A DNA stretch of 64,000 bases from positions 62,001-126,000 of the forward strand of contig NZ_VRUA01000005.1 of the NCBI RefSeq assembly GCF_008017535.1, given 5' to 3'. Below are positions 7,704 through 17,667 of this stretch, piece by piece. The first letter of the stretch is position 1; each line of letters begins with the position of its first letter. Made by a program: the position numbers and the translations under genes. The notes beneath the pieces were generated by a model. It worked only from the letters and a program-made list of their open reading frames with translations, made no database searches and was not told where the DNA came from. Origin of the DNA: Ottowia flava. GTDB taxonomy: Bacteria > Pseudomonadota > Gammaproteobacteria > Burkholderiales > Burkholderiaceae_C.

Positions 7704-9554
7704 ATGTCTTCCCCGCGCCGCGCCATCCGCGAACTCCCCGATGAACTGATCAGCCAGATCGCCGCCGGCGAGGTGGTCGAGCGCCCCGCCTCCGTGGTGC
7801 GCGAGCTGCTGGACAACGCGCTGGACGCCGGCGCCACGCAAATCACGCTGCGCCTGTCGGCCGGTGGCGTTCGCCTGATCAGCGTGGAAGACGACGGCGA
7901 CGGCATCGTGCCGGAGCAGATGGCCACGGCCCTCAAGCGCCACGCGACCAGCAAGATCGCCAGCCTGGCCGAGCTGGAATCGGTCGGCACCATGGGTTTT
8001 CGCGGCGAAGCGCTGGCGGCTATCAACTCCATAGCTGAACTCGCTTTGCTGTCGCGGGCCACGGACCAATCCAATGCCTGGCTGCTGGATGGACGCACGG
8101 GCGAGCTGAAACCCGCGGCGCGCGCCGGCGGCACCACCGTGGAGGTCAAGGAGCTGTTCTTCAGCGTGCCCGCGCGGCGCAAATTCCTAAAGACCGACGC
8201 GACCGAGCTGGCCCACTGCATCGACGCCGTGCGCCGCCACGCGCTGGCGCGGCCGGATGTCGGCTTTGCCATCTGGCACGACGGCAAGCTGGTCGAGCAA
8301 TGGCGCCGCCAGGGCGACGGCGACGCCGCGCGCACCCGGCGCATCGGCGATGTGCTGGGCGACGACTTCCTGGCCGCCTCGATCGCCGTGGACCACCGCG
8401 TGGGCGCGGTGCGCGTCACCGGCCGCGCCGGTCTGCCCGACCACGCGCGTTCGCGCGCCGACCAGCAGTTTGCCTACGTCAACGGCCGCTATGTGCGCGA
8501 CAAGGTGATTGTGCACGCTGCCCGCAGCGCCTATGAAGACGTGCTGCACGGCCACCGCCAGCCGGTGTACGTGCTGTTTGTCGAGCTGGACCCGGCGCGT
8601 GTCGACGTCAACGTGCACCCGACCAAGATCGAGGTGCGCTTTCGCGATGGGCGCGAGGTGCACCAGGCCGTGCGCCACGCGGTCGACCAGGCGCTGGCCG
8701 CACCGCGCGCCGCCTTGCTGGCGCAACAGGTGGACGGCGCCGATCCCGCACCGGCGGGCAGTTGGAGCCCTGCGGCGGTCGGTCAGGAGGATTTCAAGCC
8801 TTTCAGGCCGCCAGCCCAACTGCCACTTGCGCAGGCAGCTCCCGATTCAGGAGCAACCGCACTGCAGGCGATGGAAGAACTGCGCGCGCTGTGGCAGCCG
8901 CGTGCCTTCACCGACGACGCCGACACAGCCGACGTGCCAGCGTCCGGCGCGCCCGTCCCCGCCACGCCCGATTGGCCGCTGGGCCACGCCGTGGCGCAGC
9001 TGCACGGCATCTACATCCTGGCGGAAAACCACGCCGGCCTAGTGCTGGTCGACATGCACGCCGCGCACGAACGCATCGTGTACGAACGGCTCAAGACCCA
9101 GCTCGACGGCGCGCAAGTCGCCAGCCAGCCGCTGCTGATCCCCGCCACCTTTGCCGCCACGCCGCAGGAGGTCGCCACCGCCGAGTCGGCCAGCGCGGTG
9201 CTGCAGCGCCTGGGGCTGGACGTGACCCCGTTTTCGCCGCGCACACTGGCCGTGCGCGCCGTGCCCGCCACGCTGGCGGCTGGCGACGCGGTCGAGCTGG
9301 CCCGCAGCGTGCTGGCCGAGCTGGCGCAGCACGAGGCCAGCACCGTGATCGAACGCGCCCAGCACGAGCTGCTGGCCACCATGGCCTGCCACGGCGCCGT
9401 GCGCGCCAACCGCCGTCTGACGCACGAGGAGATGAACGCCTTGCTGCGCCAAATGGAGGCGACCGAGCGCTCCGACCAGTGCAACCACGGTCGGCCGACC
9501 TGGCGCCAGCTCACGCTGCGCGAACTGGACGGACTGTTTTTGCGCGGGCGCTGA
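7704..9554 (+). CDS. mutL: DNA mismatch repair protein MutL
   Basis: MutL is the GHKL ATPase that couples MutS mismatch recognition to downstream nicking and unwinding. The 616-residue protein has the expected motifs: AAGEVVERPASVVRELLDNA with the catalytic Glu and Asn, DDGDGI, GFRGEALAAI, and the KRHATSKI ATP lid. The C-terminal dimerisation domain starts near residue 430 (GHAVAQLHGIYILAENHAGL, DMHAAHERIVYERLK) and ends with CNHGRPTWRQLTLRELDGLF. It lacks the DQHAxxER endonuclease motif; DMHAAHER stands in its place. The usual mutL-miaA pairing is broken here: miaA lies 4.5 kb downstream. Confidence 0.97.
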   Translation: MSSPRRAIRELPDELISQIAAGEVVERPASVVRELLDNALDAGATQITLRLSAGGVRLISVEDDGDGIVPEQMATALKRHATSKIASLAELESVGTMGFRGEALAAINSIAELALLSRATDQSNAWLLDGRTGELKPAARAGGTTVEVKELFFSVPARRKFLKTDATELAHCIDAVRRHALARPDVGFAIWHDGKLVEQWRRQGDGDAARTRRIGDVLGDDFLAASIAVDHRVGAVRVTGRAGLPDHARSRADQQFAYVNGRYVRDKVIVHAARSAYEDVLHGHRQPVYVLFVELDPARVDVNVHPTKIEVRFRDGREVHQAVRHAVDQALAAPRAALLAQQVDGADPAPAGSWSPAAVGQEDFKPFRPPAQLPLAQAAPDSGATALQAMEELRALWQPRAFTDDADTADVPASGAPVPATPDWPLGHAVAQLHGIYILAENHAGLVLVDMHAAHERIVYERLKTQLDGAQVASQPLLIPATFAATPQEVATAESASAVLQRLGLDVTPFSPRTLAVRAVPATLAAGDAVELARSVLAELAQHEASTVIERAQHELLATMACHGAVRANRRLTHEEMNALLRQMEATERSDQCNHGRPTWRQLTLRELDGLFLRGR

Positions 9555-9879
9555 CACAGGGGAACGACGCGGCAGCACGCGTCACCACGCCCCGTGTGAA
9601 GGCTGCGCTGGCGGTCGAGGCGCAACCCGCGCTGCATGGCGCGAAGCCGAAGCCGCGGTCAGCCAAAGCCGCAGGTGCCCGAACGCAATCGCGCACGCAC
9701 CGTCGCGCACAAGCCGCACCGCGCTTGTCCTACAGGTGAGCGCCCGGCTCCGACTTAAGGTGATGGCGTGCTGCCGCGGGCCGTCGCGTTCTGCTCAAGA
9801 GCGTGAACGGCACCAACGGCAGTCTCCTGGCCGACTTTCGCGTCGTGCGCCTTGTGGTCAGACTTTTCTGGAGACATTT
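9555..9879. other. Intergenic region after mutL
   Basis: This region has a Lys/Arg/Ala-rich open frame but no recognisable product and no clear ribosome site. It should contain the promoter of the glycine-zipper gene. No family-1 repeat is seen. Confidence 0.5.
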
Positions 9880-10365
9880 ATGAGCGACAAACCCAAAGAC
9901 CTCAACCCCGACCCGATCACCGGCGAGCCCGGTGCGCATCCGGTCGGCACCGGCCTGGGTGCGCTGGCCGGCGGCGCAGCTGCAGGTGCTGCCGTGGGCA
10001 CCGTGGCAGGGCCGATCGGCACCGCCGTGGGCGCCGCGGTGGGCGCGGTAGTTGGCGGCTTGGCCGGCAAGGCCGTGGCCGAAGGCTTCGACCCGACGGT
10101 TGAGCACGCCTACTGGAAGGAAGAACACGCGCGCCAACCGTATTACGTCGACGGCTACACCTACGAAGAAGACTACCGGCCGGCCTACGACCTGGGTCTG
10201 CGCGACGTCGACAAGCATCGCGGCCGTTCGTACGACGAGGTGCAGGAAACCCTGGCCGAGGACTGGGATGCCTACCGCGGCAAGTCGCGCCTGACCTGGG
10301 CCGAAGCCAGCCCGGCCGCGCGGGCCGCGTGGGAACGTGCGCAGCACCTCAACATGTCGCAGTAA
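9880..10365 (+). CDS. Glycine-zipper-containing protein of unknown function
   Basis: The product has 161 residues. After a polar start (MSDKPKDLNPDPITGEPGAH), residues ~24-68 are a glycine-zipper run rich in GxxxG and alanine (GTGLGALAGGAAAGAAVG and similar). This resembles membrane-associating glycine-zipper segments. The C-terminal half is acidic and aromatic (HAYWKEEHARQPYYVDGYTY, then YEEDYRPAYDLGL) and resembles small stress-related beta-proteobacterial proteins. There is no signal peptide. The ATG at 9880 has GGAG eight bases upstream. It converges on the glycerophosphodiesterase gene across a shared hairpin. The function is not known. Confidence 0.8.
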   Translation: MSDKPKDLNPDPITGEPGAHPVGTGLGALAGGAAAGAAVGTVAGPIGTAVGAAVGAVVGGLAGKAVAEGFDPTVEHAYWKEEHARQPYYVDGYTYEEDYRPAYDLGLRDVDKHRGRSYDEVQETLAEDWDAYRGKSRLTWAEASPAARAAWERAQHLNMSQ

Positions 10366-10409
10366 AAAACAAGCGTGGCGGCGCTGGGCTTTTCCAGCAC
10401 CGCCGCGCT
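10364..10409 (-). terminator. Terminator for the glycerophosphodiesterase gene
   Basis: A 16-bp imperfect inverted repeat has arms at 10372-10387 and 10394-10409. On the minus strand it is followed by TGTTTTTTAC. It lies between two convergent genes and may also slow plus-strand transcripts. Confidence 0.65.
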
Positions 10410-10448
10410 GCGTGCGTGCACACATAGAGCGGCCTTTGCCGCCCGGCT

Positions 10449-11615
10449 TCAGTTGTCGCGCGCCGCCTTGGCGTGGTCGGCAAAGTCAGAGAACACGCCA
10501 TCCACCCCCAGCTCGTAGAAGCGCCGGTACTCGGCCTTCGGGTCGCCTTTGTCGTCCGCTGCCAGGCGCTTGGCTTCGCTGCGGAAGGTGTAGGGGTGCA
10601 CGAACAGGCCGGTCTTGTGGGCGTTGGCCAGCACCGAGGTGGCCGGCATGACGCGGCGGTCGCGCTCGTCGATGGCGCCATCGCCGTTCAGATCGACCGG
10701 CTTGCCGTCGGCGCCCAGCGTCAGGCGCGTGGGGATCAGGTAAGGCTTCCAGGGGCCAATGCCGTCGGCGTACTTCTTGATGTCCGCCAGGCCCGCGGGC
10801 GTCAGCAACGCGCCGTAGTTGCGCTTGTCGCCCGCCACCGTCAGGTCGTAAGGCTGACCCCAGGGCAGGCTGAAGTCGATGCTGCCATCGGGGTGGATGT
10901 CGTAGCCGTCCACCAGTTGCACCAGGCGCACCGCAGTCTTGCCGCGCAGGTACTTCAGGTTGCCGGTCTCGAAGGACTGGATGATGACGGGCGACGACTT
11001 CTTGGTCAGCCCCCGCTTGGCCAGCGCGTCCAGCAGGCGGTCTTCCAACGGCAAGCCCAGGCGCTGGTGGTAGGTCGGGTGCTTGGTTTCGGGGTACACG
11101 CCGATGGTGCGGCCGGTGCGCTTGGACTCGGTTTCGGCCAGCGTCAGCACTTCCTCGAAAGTGGGGATCTGGAATTGCCCGTTGTAGCGCTGGTCGCGGT
11201 CCGACAGCGGCTGCACCGCGCGCAGCGTCTTCAACTCGGCCAGCGTGAAGTCGCTGACGAACCAGCCTTCTTCCTCAAAGCCGTCGACCATGGCCTTGCG
11301 CTTGCGCTTGGCGAACTCGGCCCGGTCTTTCACGTCGGTGGTGGCGACAATGTTGGGCTCATGCCGCGCCACCAGCACGCCGTCCTTGGTGGCGACCAGA
11401 TCGGGCTCGATGAAATCGGCACCCATCTCGACCGCGCGACGGTAGCCTTCCAGCGTGTGGTCCGGCAGGTAGCCGGCCGCGCCGCGGTGCCCGATCACCA
11501 AGGGCTTGTCGCCGTTCAGCGTGTTCCAGGCGCTGTCGTCGCTGCCGCCGCAGGCGGCCAGACTGGCGGCCACCAGGGCGCTGGCGAGCAGGGGGGAAAC
11601 CAAGCGTGTGCGCAT
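10449..11615 (-). CDS. Glycerophosphodiester phosphodiesterase lipoprotein
   Basis: This enzyme hydrolyses glycerophosphodiesters to sn-glycerol-3-phosphate and an alcohol, in the periplasm. The N-terminus is a lipoprotein signal with lipobox LAAC (residues ~19-22). The GDPD TIM barrel follows: [19 protein letters not shown] holds the catalytic His, Arg and Glu region, [20 protein letters not shown] the metal-binding Glu/Asp and second His, and [11 protein letters not shown] a further Glu. It is GlpQ-like in size (388 residues). An EF-hand-like loop, [12 protein letters not shown], sits at about residues 308-319 inside the barrel. The ATG at 11615 has a strong GGAGGAG site. It diverges from a lipoprotein hydrolase gene. 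Confidence 0.92.
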   Translation of the reverse strand: MRTRLVSPLLASALVAASLAACGGSDDSAWNTLNGDKPLVIGHRGAAGYLPDHTLEGYRRAVEMGADFIEPDLVATKDGVLVARHEPNIVATTDVKDRAEFAKRKRKAMVDGFEEEGWFVSDFTLAELKTLRAVQPLSDRDQRYNGQFQIPTFEEVLTLAETESKRTGRTIGVYPETKHPTYHQRLGLPLEDRLLDALAKRGLTKKSSPVIIQSFETGNLKYLRGKTAVRLVQLVDGYDIHPDGSIDFSLPWGQPYDLTVAGDKRNYGALLTPAGLADIKKYADGIGPWKPYLIPTRLTLGADGKPVDLNGDGAIDERDRRVMPATSVLANAHKTGLFVHPYTFRSEAKRLAADDKGDPKAEYRRFYELGVDGVFSDFADHAKAARDN

Positions 11616-11746
11616 TCAACTCCTCCAAAAAAACAATGGCTGGGGCGCGAGCGTATGACGCCCACAAGTCGGTTCTGTGACGGTCTGTTTCCACCCCCTG
11701 CGCGGGCTGCAGAACTTTCGGGTGCCGCCAGCGTCGATCCCCGGTC

Positions 11747-12640
11747 ATGACAATTTCTCGATTCCGCCTTGCCGTGGTCGCCGCGCTGGGCGCTGCCGCG
11801 TTCGCCGGCTGCGCCGCGCTGGACGAGAAGCAGCGCGCCTGGATCTTCCAGCCCACCGACCGCACCTGGGGCCAGTCGGCCACCGTCGCCGAAGGCATGC
11901 AGGACGTGTGGATCGACTTCGATTCGCGCGCCAGCGGCCAGCCGGTGCGCCTGCACGGCCTGTGGCATCCGGCCGATGCCCGTGCCGCCTGCGCTTCGCC
12001 GGTGCTGCTGTACCTGCACGGGGCGCGCTGGGACGTGCGCGGCTCGGCCAGCCGCATCCGGCGCATGCAGGAACTGGGCTTTTCGGTGCTGGCGATCGAC
12101 TACCGCGGCTTTGGCAAAAGCTCGGCCGGTCTGCCGTCCGAAGCCATGGCGCTGGAAGACGCGCGCGCCGCCTGGGACTGGCTGGCGCGCCAGCACCCCG
12201 ATGCGCTGCGCTTCATCTTCGGCCACTCGCTGGGCGGCGGCGTGGCGGTGCAGCTGGCCGAGCAGGTGCGCGACCAGCGCGGGCTGATCCTGGAAGGCAC
12301 CTTCACCTCCATCCCCGACGTGGCGCGCACCATGAAGTGGGGCTGGCTGCCGGTGGGGCCGCTGATCACGCAGCGCTTTGACTCGCGTGCGCGCATCGCG
12401 CAGGTGGGCTCGCCGGTGCTGGTCGTGCACGGCAGCGAGGACCGGCTGATCCCGCCGGCGCTGGGCCGTCAGCTGTTCGACGCCGCCGCCGAGCCCAAGC
12501 GCTTTGTGCTGGTCGAAGGCGGCTCGCACCACAACACCAACAGCGTCGGCCAGGACCAGTACCGCGCCGCGCTGCCCGCGCTGTTCGGTGACGGCTGCTT
12601 TGGCGCGCCCCCGCCACTGAGCGCTGCAGCGGGCGCCTGA
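11747..12640 (+). CDS. Alpha/beta hydrolase lipoprotein
   Basis: This is a serine hydrolase of the alpha/beta fold, probably anchored in the envelope. The N-terminus is a lipoprotein signal with lipobox FAGC at about residues 19-22. The oxyanion region reads YLHGARWDVRG, the nucleophile elbow is GHSLGGG, the acid lies in VVHGSEDRLIPP, and the catalytic His is in GGSHHNTN. The 297-residue length and the FGKSSAGLPSE segment fit BAAT/YfhR-like hydrolases. The substrate is unknown. It diverges from the glycerophosphodiesterase, so both may serve envelope lipid turnover (inference). A family-1 repeat begins directly after the stop codon. Confidence 0.88.
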   Translation: MTISRFRLAVVAALGAAAFAGCAALDEKQRAWIFQPTDRTWGQSATVAEGMQDVWIDFDSRASGQPVRLHGLWHPADARAACASPVLLYLHGARWDVRGSASRIRRMQELGFSVLAIDYRGFGKSSAGLPSEAMALEDARAAWDWLARQHPDALRFIFGHSLGGGVAVQLAEQVRDQRGLILEGTFTSIPDVARTMKWGWLPVGPLITQRFDSRARIAQVGSPVLVVHGSEDRLIPPALGRQLFDAAAEPKRFVLVEGGSHHNTNSVGQDQYRAALPALFGDGCFGAPPPLSAAAGA

Positions 12641-12702
12641 TTCAAGTGTTTTTGGCACTTCGCCATACAACCACCAGCGCAAGCAGCTATTGATTAGCTA
12701 GC
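12641..12702 (-). repeat. Family-1 dispersed repeat, copy R2
   Basis: It starts on the base after the hydrolase stop. It reads TTCAAGTG, CATACAACCACC, GCGCAAGCAGCTATTGA, the reverse complement of the element, and closely matches R6 and R10. Confidence 0.8.
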
Positions 12703-12826
12703 AAATATCTGGGCAGCGGCTGACTCGCCACCCCACGCCTGACCGCTGAACCGCGCGGTAACACGCCCGGCGCCCGCTCTCAGCGGCACAGGCTGCCGCC
12801 GCGCGCCCATCTGCTACCCTCGCCGC

Positions 12827-14089
12827 GTGCCCACCCCGTCGACCCTTTCGCCGCGTGCCGCGCCTGCGCCAGCCGCCGCGGCGCCGGGCATGTCGCCCCT
12901 GATCATCGTCGTGCTGCTCGGCCTGCTGCTGGGCATCCAGCCCGTCACGACCGACGTCTACCTGCCGGCCCTGCCGGCGCTGCAGGCCGACCTGGGCGCG
13001 CCCATGCCGCAGGTGCAGCTGACGCTGGCGGCGCTGCTGCTGGCCTTCGGCGTGTCGCAGCTGGTGTGGGGCCCGTTGTCCGACCGCTTTGGGCGCAAGC
13101 CGATCCTGCTGTGGGGCATGGCAGCCTACGTGCTGGCCGCGCTGGCCTGCGTGGTGGCACCGACGATGGAGCTGCTGATCGTCGCCCGCATCGCGCAGGG
13201 CGCCGCCATGGGCGCGGCGGTGATGTGCGCCCGCGCCATCGTGCGCGACCTGTACGCGCCGCTGGAAGGCGCCCGCATGATGAGCAAGGGCCTGTCCGGC
13301 CTGGGTGTCATCGCGATCTGCTGCGCGCCGCTGGGCGGCCTGCTGACCCAGACCGTGCACTGGCGCGCGGCCATGGCGGTGCAGGTGCTGTTCGGTCTGG
13401 GCACGCTGGCGCTGCTGGTGCTGCGCTTCGACGAAACCATCCCCGCGCGCAACCCCGACGCGCTGCGCCCGGCCGCGCTGCTGCGGGCCTGGGGCACGAT
13501 CGCGCGGCACCCGACCTTCATCACCTATTCGCTGCTGTCCACGGGCTCGTACGTGGCGCTGTTCACCTTCCTGGCCACCTCGTCGTTCCTGCTGATCGAG
13601 GCGCTGGGCCTGTCGCGTCTGGCCTACGGCGCGGTGATGGCGGCCAATTCGGTGCTGTACATCGCCGGCACCGTGGCCTGCCGCCGCCTGCTGGTGCGCT
13701 GGGGCATCGTGCGCACCGTGCGCTGGGCCGGCTGCATCACCTTCAGCGCGGGCGTGCTGATGGCCGTGCTGGCCTGGGGCGGCTGGGGCCAGCCCTGGCA
13801 CGGCCTGTGGGCGATCGTGCTGCCGCAGGCGCTGTTCATCGTGGCGCATGGGGTGCACCAGCCGGTGGGCCAGAGCGGCACGGTGTCGCCGTTCCCGCAG
13901 ATGGCGGGCGCCGCCTCGGCGCTGAACGGTTTCATCATGATGGCGGTAGCCTTCCCCATGGGCCTGTGGCTGGGCAGCGCGATGGACGGCAGTGCCCGCC
14001 CGCTCGGCCTCGGCTTTCTGCTGTGGTGCAGCGTGATCGCGCTGACCGCCTGGTTTCTGGTGCCGCGCTATGGCGACCCCACGCACTGA
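12827..14089 (+). CDS. Bcr/CflA-family drug:H+ antiporter (MFS)
   Basis: This is a 12-helix major facilitator exporter of the Bcr/CflA subfamily, which pumps out drugs such as bicyclomycin or chloramphenicol, and also sulfonamides or dipeptides. The DHA1 signatures are present: [17 protein letters not shown] in helix 1, [20 protein letters not shown] in the loop between helices 2 and 3, and [23 protein letters not shown] in helix 4. Length is 420 residues. The start is GTG 12827; ATG 12890 is an alternative that would remove a Pro/Ala-rich leader. The 3' end overlaps miaA by 20 bp, so the two genes are coupled. The true substrate is unknown. Confidence 0.9.
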   Translation: MPTPSTLSPRAAPAPAAAAPGMSPLIIVVLLGLLLGIQPVTTDVYLPALPALQADLGAPMPQVQLTLAALLLAFGVSQLVWGPLSDRFGRKPILLWGMAAYVLAALACVVAPTMELLIVARIAQGAAMGAAVMCARAIVRDLYAPLEGARMMSKGLSGLGVIAICCAPLGGLLTQTVHWRAAMAVQVLFGLGTLALLVLRFDETIPARNPDALRPAALLRAWGTIARHPTFITYSLLSTGSYVALFTFLATSSFLLIEALGLSRLAYGAVMAANSVLYIAGTVACRRLLVRWGIVRTVRWAGCITFSAGVLMAVLAWGGWGQPWHGLWAIVLPQALFIVAHGVHQPVGQSGTVSPFPQMAGAASALNGFIMMAVAFPMGLWLGSAMDGSARPLGLGFLLWCSVIALTAWFLVPRYGDPTH

Positions 14090-15068
14090 CGCTGCCCTGC
14101 CGCCCGCGCTGGGCATTGCCGGCCCCACCGCCAGCGGCAAGAGCGCGCTGGCCCTGGCGCTGGCCGAGCGCCTGCCGGTGGAGATCATCAGTGTCGATTC
14201 GGCCCTGGTCTACCGCGGCATGGACATCGGCACCGCCAAGCCCACGCCCGCCGAGCTGGCCGCTGCGCCGCACCACCTGATCGACATCCGCGAGCCGACC
14301 GAGGCCTACAGCGCGGCCGAATTCGTGCGCGATGCCGAACGGCTGATGGCCGAGATCCGCGCGCGCGGGCGGCTGCCGCTGCTGGTCGGCGGCACCATGC
14401 TGTACTTCAAGGCACTGGCCGACGGTCTGGACGACCTGCCGCCGGCCGATGCCGCCGTGCGCGCCGCCATTGAAGCGCGCGCGGCCGAACAAGGCTGGCC
14501 CGCCCTGCACGCCGAGCTGGCCGCCGTCGACCCCGTCACCGCCGCGCGCCTGGCACCCGCCGACAGCCAGCGCATCCAGCGTGCGCTGGAAGTGTGGCAG
14601 ATCACCGGGCGCCCGCTGTCGGCGCTGCATACTACAAAAACAGGAGCTGACCGCGCAGATGGTTCTAGGGCCATGCCCTTGTTTTCCTTGGAACCCGCCG
14701 ACCGAGCCTGGCTGCACGCGCGCATCGCCCAGCGCTTCGACGCCATGCTGGACGCCGGCTTTCTGGCCGAAGTGCAGCGCCTGCGCGCGCGCGGCGACCT
14801 GCAGCCCGACCTGCCCAGCATGCGCTGCGTCGGCTACCGGCAGGCGTGGGAGGCGCTGGACGACGCCGCGCCGTCGGGCGCCCTGACCGCCGCGCAGCTG
14901 GCGCTGCTGCGCGAACGCGGCATCGCCGCCACGCGCCAGCTGGCCAAGCGCCAGATCACCTGGCTGCGCAGCATGCCGCAGCGGCAGGTGCTGGCGGTGG
15001 ATGCGCTGAGCACGCCCGAACGCATGGCCGAGCAATTGCTGGCGACGCTGGCCGCACCAGACGCCTGA
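14070..15068 (+). CDS. miaA: tRNA dimethylallyltransferase MiaA
   Basis: MiaA transfers the dimethylallyl group to N6 of A37 in tRNAs that read UNN codons, the first step to ms2i6A. Motifs are [14 protein letters not shown] (Walker A, residues ~17-30), [47 protein letters not shown] and the C-terminal [13 protein letters not shown]. Length is 332 residues, slightly above usual. The excess is at residues ~188-207, where a family-1 repeat is read in frame ([19 protein letters not shown]). The ATG at 14070 lies inside the end of the MFS gene. Hfq, a frequent downstream neighbour, is absent. Confidence 0.96.
   Translation: MATPRTDAALPPALGIAGPTASGKSALALALAERLPVEIISVDSALVYRGMDIGTAKPTPAELAAAPHHLIDIREPTEAYSAAEFVRDAERLMAEIRARGRLPLLVGGTMLYFKALADGLDDLPPADAAVRAAIEARAAEQGWPALHAELAAVDPVTAARLAPADSQRIQRALEVWQITGRPLSALHTTKTGADRADGSRAMPLFSLEPADRAWLHARIAQRFDAMLDAGFLAEVQRLRARGDLQPDLPSMRCVGYRQAWEALDDAAPSGALTAAQLALLRERGIAATRQLAKRQITWLRSMPQRQVLAVDALSTPERMAEQLLATLAAPDA
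14631..14690 (+). repeat. Family-1 dispersed repeat, copy R3, inside miaA
   Basis: Reads ACTACAAAAACAGGAGCTGA, then CGCGCAGATGGTTCTAGGG, then CCATGCCCTTG. The AGGGC-CAT-GCCCT hairpin replaces the usual GGGCT-AGCCC with paired changes. It lies wholly in the miaA coding frame. Confidence 0.8.
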
Positions 15069-15104
15069 CACCGCCCCTGCCAGGCGGCGCCATAATAGGC
15101 CGCG

Positions 15105-15530
15105 TCAGTCGATGTTCAGCCGCTGCGCCGCGCCCGCCTGCTTTTTGGGCAGCGTGAGGATCAGGATGCCGTTTTCGTACTTCGCGCGCGCCGCCGCCTG
15201 GTCGATATCGGCCGGTAGCTGAAAGCTGCGCGCCAGCGCGCCGACGTAGCGCTCGGTGCGCAGCACCTTGTCGCCTTCGCCCGGGCCGGGCTGCGGCTTC
15301 ACCTCGGCGCGCAGCGTGACCACGCTGCCGTCGATCGACACGTCGATCTGGTCCTTCGGCACGCACGGCACTTCGGCCAGCACGGTGAACGCCTGCTCGT
15401 TTTCGCGCACGTCGAGGCGGATCTGCCCCGGCGCCAGTTGCTCGCCTTGCAGCGGCTTGATGAAGAAGCCAGGCGCGAATTCCTTGATCAGGTCATCGAA
15501 CAGCTTGACGCGGTGGGTCGACTGGGTCAT
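15105..15530 (-). CDS. Small heat shock protein, Hsp20 family
   Basis: This is an ATP-independent holdase chaperone of the alpha-crystallin type. The 141-residue protein has the alpha-crystallin domain at about residues 35-130 (IRLDVRENEQAFTVLAEVPC, KDQIDVSIDGSVVTLRAEV, RTERYVGALARSFQLPADID) and the conserved AKYENGILILTLPK. The ATG at 15530 has AGGA upstream; an open frame extends further but is not conserved. A sigma-32-like CTTGAAA lies about 95 bp upstream. The gene is single and faces miaA tail to tail. Confidence 0.92.
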   Translation of the reverse strand: MTQSTHRVKLFDDLIKEFAPGFFIKPLQGEQLAPGQIRLDVRENEQAFTVLAEVPCVPKDQIDVSIDGSVVTLRAEVKPQPGPGEGDKVLRTERYVGALARSFQLPADIDQAAARAKYENGILILTLPKKQAGAAQRLNID

Positions 15531-15604
15531 GGCGGGTTCCTGCGTCGTGAAGAAGACTGCCGCCATCCGATCTGAAAACCGCTGGCGGGCGGACATCCCT
15601 ACGG

Positions 15605-15630
15605 TCGGGACGCCAGCCCGCAGTTTCAAG
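15605..15630 (-). promoter_or_regulatory. Possible sigma-32 promoter of hsp20
   Basis: CTTGAAA lies at 15630-15624 on the minus strand. After 13 bases comes TCCCGACC, a weak match to CCCCATNT. The match is good only in the -35 element. Confidence 0.35.
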
Positions 15631-15829
15631 AAGGGAGCAGACGCGCGCCCGCCCCAGATCGCAACCAATTGCAGCGGCGCCCGTGTGACCTGCCGGCCGA
15701 GCGGGCACGCGGGGGGGGTGCGCGCGGGACCGATCCGTGGGAAAATCCCATCTTTGGCCGCCATCGCGCGGCACCGGCTTGGGCTGCCACCTCTTGCGCG
15801 CCGCCGGTCCACCGCTCTTCACACAATCC

Positions 15830-16795
15830 ATGTCGTCCTCCCTGCACCCCATGCTCAACGTGGCCATTCGCGCCGCGCGCGCCGCTGGCGCCATCATCAA
15901 CCGCGCCGCGCTCGACGTTGAAGCGGTCCGCATCTCGCAAAAGAACATCAACGACTTCGTCACCGAGGTCGACCACGCGAGCGAAGCGGCCATCATCGAA
16001 ACCCTGCTGACCGCCTACCCCAACCACGGCATCCTGGCCGAAGAATCCGGCAGCACGCACGGCAACCCGCAGTCGGACCATGTGTGGATCATCGATCCGC
16101 TGGACGGCACCACCAACTTCATCCACGGCTTTCCGGTCTACTGCGTGAGCATCGCGCTCAGCGTCAAGGGCCGCATCGAGCAGGCCGTGGTCTACGACCC
16201 GACCCGCAACGACCTGTTCACCGCCACGCGCGGGCGCGGCGCCTACGTGAACGACCGGCGCATCCGCGTCAGCAAGCGCACGCGCCTGGCCGAAAGCCTG
16301 ATCGCCACCGGCTTCCCGTTCCGCAAGGGCGACGACTTCCCTACCTACCTGAAGATGATGGGCGACGTGATGCAGCGCACCGCCGGCCTGCGCCGCCCCG
16401 GCGCCGCTGCGCTGGACCTGGCCTACGTCGCCGCGGGCTTCACCGACGGCTTCTTTGAAACCGGCCTCAAGCCCTGGGACGTGGCCGCCGGCTCGCTGCT
16501 GGTGACCGAGGCCGGCGGCCTGATCGGCAACTTCAGCGGCGAAGCCGGCCACATCGAGCAAACCGAGTGCCTGGCCGGCAACCCGCGCGTGTACGCGCAG
16601 CTGGTCACGCTGCTCAGCAAGTACTCCATTTACGGTAGCGCCCCGCGTACGCCCGACGAGCGCAAGGAGCGCGTTTCGCTGAAAAAGCCGAACGGCAAGG
16701 CCGCCGCCGACGCGGCCCCGACCGATGCCGTCGACCAGGCGTTTGAGGCGTGGTCGGGCGATGCCCCAGCCGGCGACGGCCCCGCCCAGCCGTGA
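15830..16795 (+). CDS. suhB: Inositol-1-monophosphatase family protein (SuhB)
   Basis: SuhB is a magnesium-dependent phosphatase of the IMPase superfamily. In proteobacteria it also binds RNA polymerase/NusA in rRNA antitermination. Metal-binding motifs are present: AEESG at about residue 68, [15 protein letters not shown] at ~84-98, and the second motif near [19 protein letters not shown]. The core matches the usual ~265-residue enzyme. An extra C-terminal tail of about 50 residues, rich in Ala, Asp and Lys, extends beyond it. The ATG at 15830 ([20 protein letters not shown]) fits the family start. Its stop overlaps the trmB GTG start, so the genes form an operon with trmB and a pseudouridine synthase. 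Confidence 0.93.
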   Translation: MSSSLHPMLNVAIRAARAAGAIINRAALDVEAVRISQKNINDFVTEVDHASEAAIIETLLTAYPNHGILAEESGSTHGNPQSDHVWIIDPLDGTTNFIHGFPVYCVSIALSVKGRIEQAVVYDPTRNDLFTATRGRGAYVNDRRIRVSKRTRLAESLIATGFPFRKGDDFPTYLKMMGDVMQRTAGLRRPGAAALDLAYVAAGFTDGFFETGLKPWDVAAGSLLVTEAGGLIGNFSGEAGHIEQTECLAGNPRVYAQLVTLLSKYSIYGSAPRTPDERKERVSLKKPNGKAAADAAPTDAVDQAFEAWSGDAPAGDGPAQP

Positions 16796-17667
16796 CGGCC
16801 GCTACCGGGCACGGCGACGGCGCTGTGCCGCCCGAGGTTTCCACCACCGACACCACCGCCGCCGACCACGCGGCTGCCGCTGCCGCTCAACCCGGCTTCG
16901 CCCCCAACGTCGCCTTTCCGCGCGGGGTGCGCAGCTTTGTCGTGCGCGCCGGCCGCACCACCATCGGCCAGGCCCGCGCGCTGGCCGAACTGGGGCCCAA
17001 GTACATCCTGCCGTACGACGCCGCCACTACAGATTTGGTAGCTGCCTGCGCAGATGGCTCTAGGGCTGGCGGCCAAAAATACGACAAAGCCGTGCTGGAG
17101 ATCGGCTTCGGGATGGGCCAGGCCACGGCGCACATCGCGGCGCTGATGCCGGACACACTGTTCCTCGGCTGCGAGGTGCACGAGCCCGGCGTGGGCGCGC
17201 TGCTCAAGCTGATCGGCGAGCAGGACCTGCACAACGTGCGCATCCTGCAACACGACGCTGTAGAGGTGCTGCAAAACATGGTCGCGCCCACCAGCCTGCA
17301 CGGCGTGCACGTGTTCTTCCCCGACCCGTGGCACAAGTCGCGCCACCACAAGCGCCGCCTGATTCAGCCCAAGCTGGTGCGTCTGCTGGCCGAGCGCCTG
17401 GCGCCCGGCGGCTATTTGCATTGCGCCACCGACTGGCAGCCCTACGCGGAGCAGATGCTGGACGTGCTGTCGGCCGAGCCGCTGCTGACCAACACCGCCG
17501 ACGGCTACGCGCCCACACCCGCGTACCGACCCGAAACCAAGTTCGAGCGGCGCGGCCTCAAGCTCGGCCATGGCGTGTGGGACCTGGTCTTTCGCCGCAC
17601 GGACGCGGGTGTTGTGGCAGCAGCGGACAGCGGGCCCGCACCGGGCAGCGCCGCGCCCGCTATCTAG
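16792..17667 (+). CDS. trmB: tRNA (guanine-N7-)-methyltransferase TrmB
   Basis: TrmB uses S-adenosylmethionine to make m7G46 in the tRNA variable loop. The SAM motif [16 protein letters not shown], the [13 protein letters not shown] segment, [16 protein letters not shown] and the [17 protein letters not shown] region are all present. The GTG at 16792 overlaps the suhB stop (GTGA). Two family-1 repeats affect the protein. One (17026-17083) is read in frame and adds about residues 79-97 ([18 protein letters not shown]) before the SAM motif. A second begins at 17659 and supplies the TAG stop codon, so the Ala/Pro-rich tail ends inside the repeat. Confidence 0.94.
   Translation: MTAATGHGDGAVPPEVSTTDTTAADHAAAAAAQPGFAPNVAFPRGVRSFVVRAGRTTIGQARALAELGPKYILPYDAATTDLVAACADGSRAGGQKYDKAVLEIGFGMGQATAHIAALMPDTLFLGCEVHEPGVGALLKLIGEQDLHNVRILQHDAVEVLQNMVAPTSLHGVHVFFPDPWHKSRHHKRRLIQPKLVRLLAERLAPGGYLHCATDWQPYAEQMLDVLSAEPLLTNTADGYAPTPAYRPETKFERRGLKLGHGVWDLVFRRTDAGVVAAADSGPAPGSAAPAI
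17026..17083 (+). repeat. Family-1 dispersed repeat, copy R4, inside trmB
   Basis: Reads ACTACAGATTTGGTAGCTGC, then CTGCGCAGATGGCTCTAGGG, then CTGGCGGCCAAAAA. It is one of the best matches to the consensus and lies in the coding frame of trmB. Confidence 0.85.

Noticed and set aside
8020..8085. GCTATCAACTCCATAGCTGA in mutL, similar to the family-1 left half
   Set aside because: The encoded residues (EALAAINSIAEL) are conserved MutL sequence, and the GCGCAG and TAGGGCT parts are missing. The resemblance is by chance.
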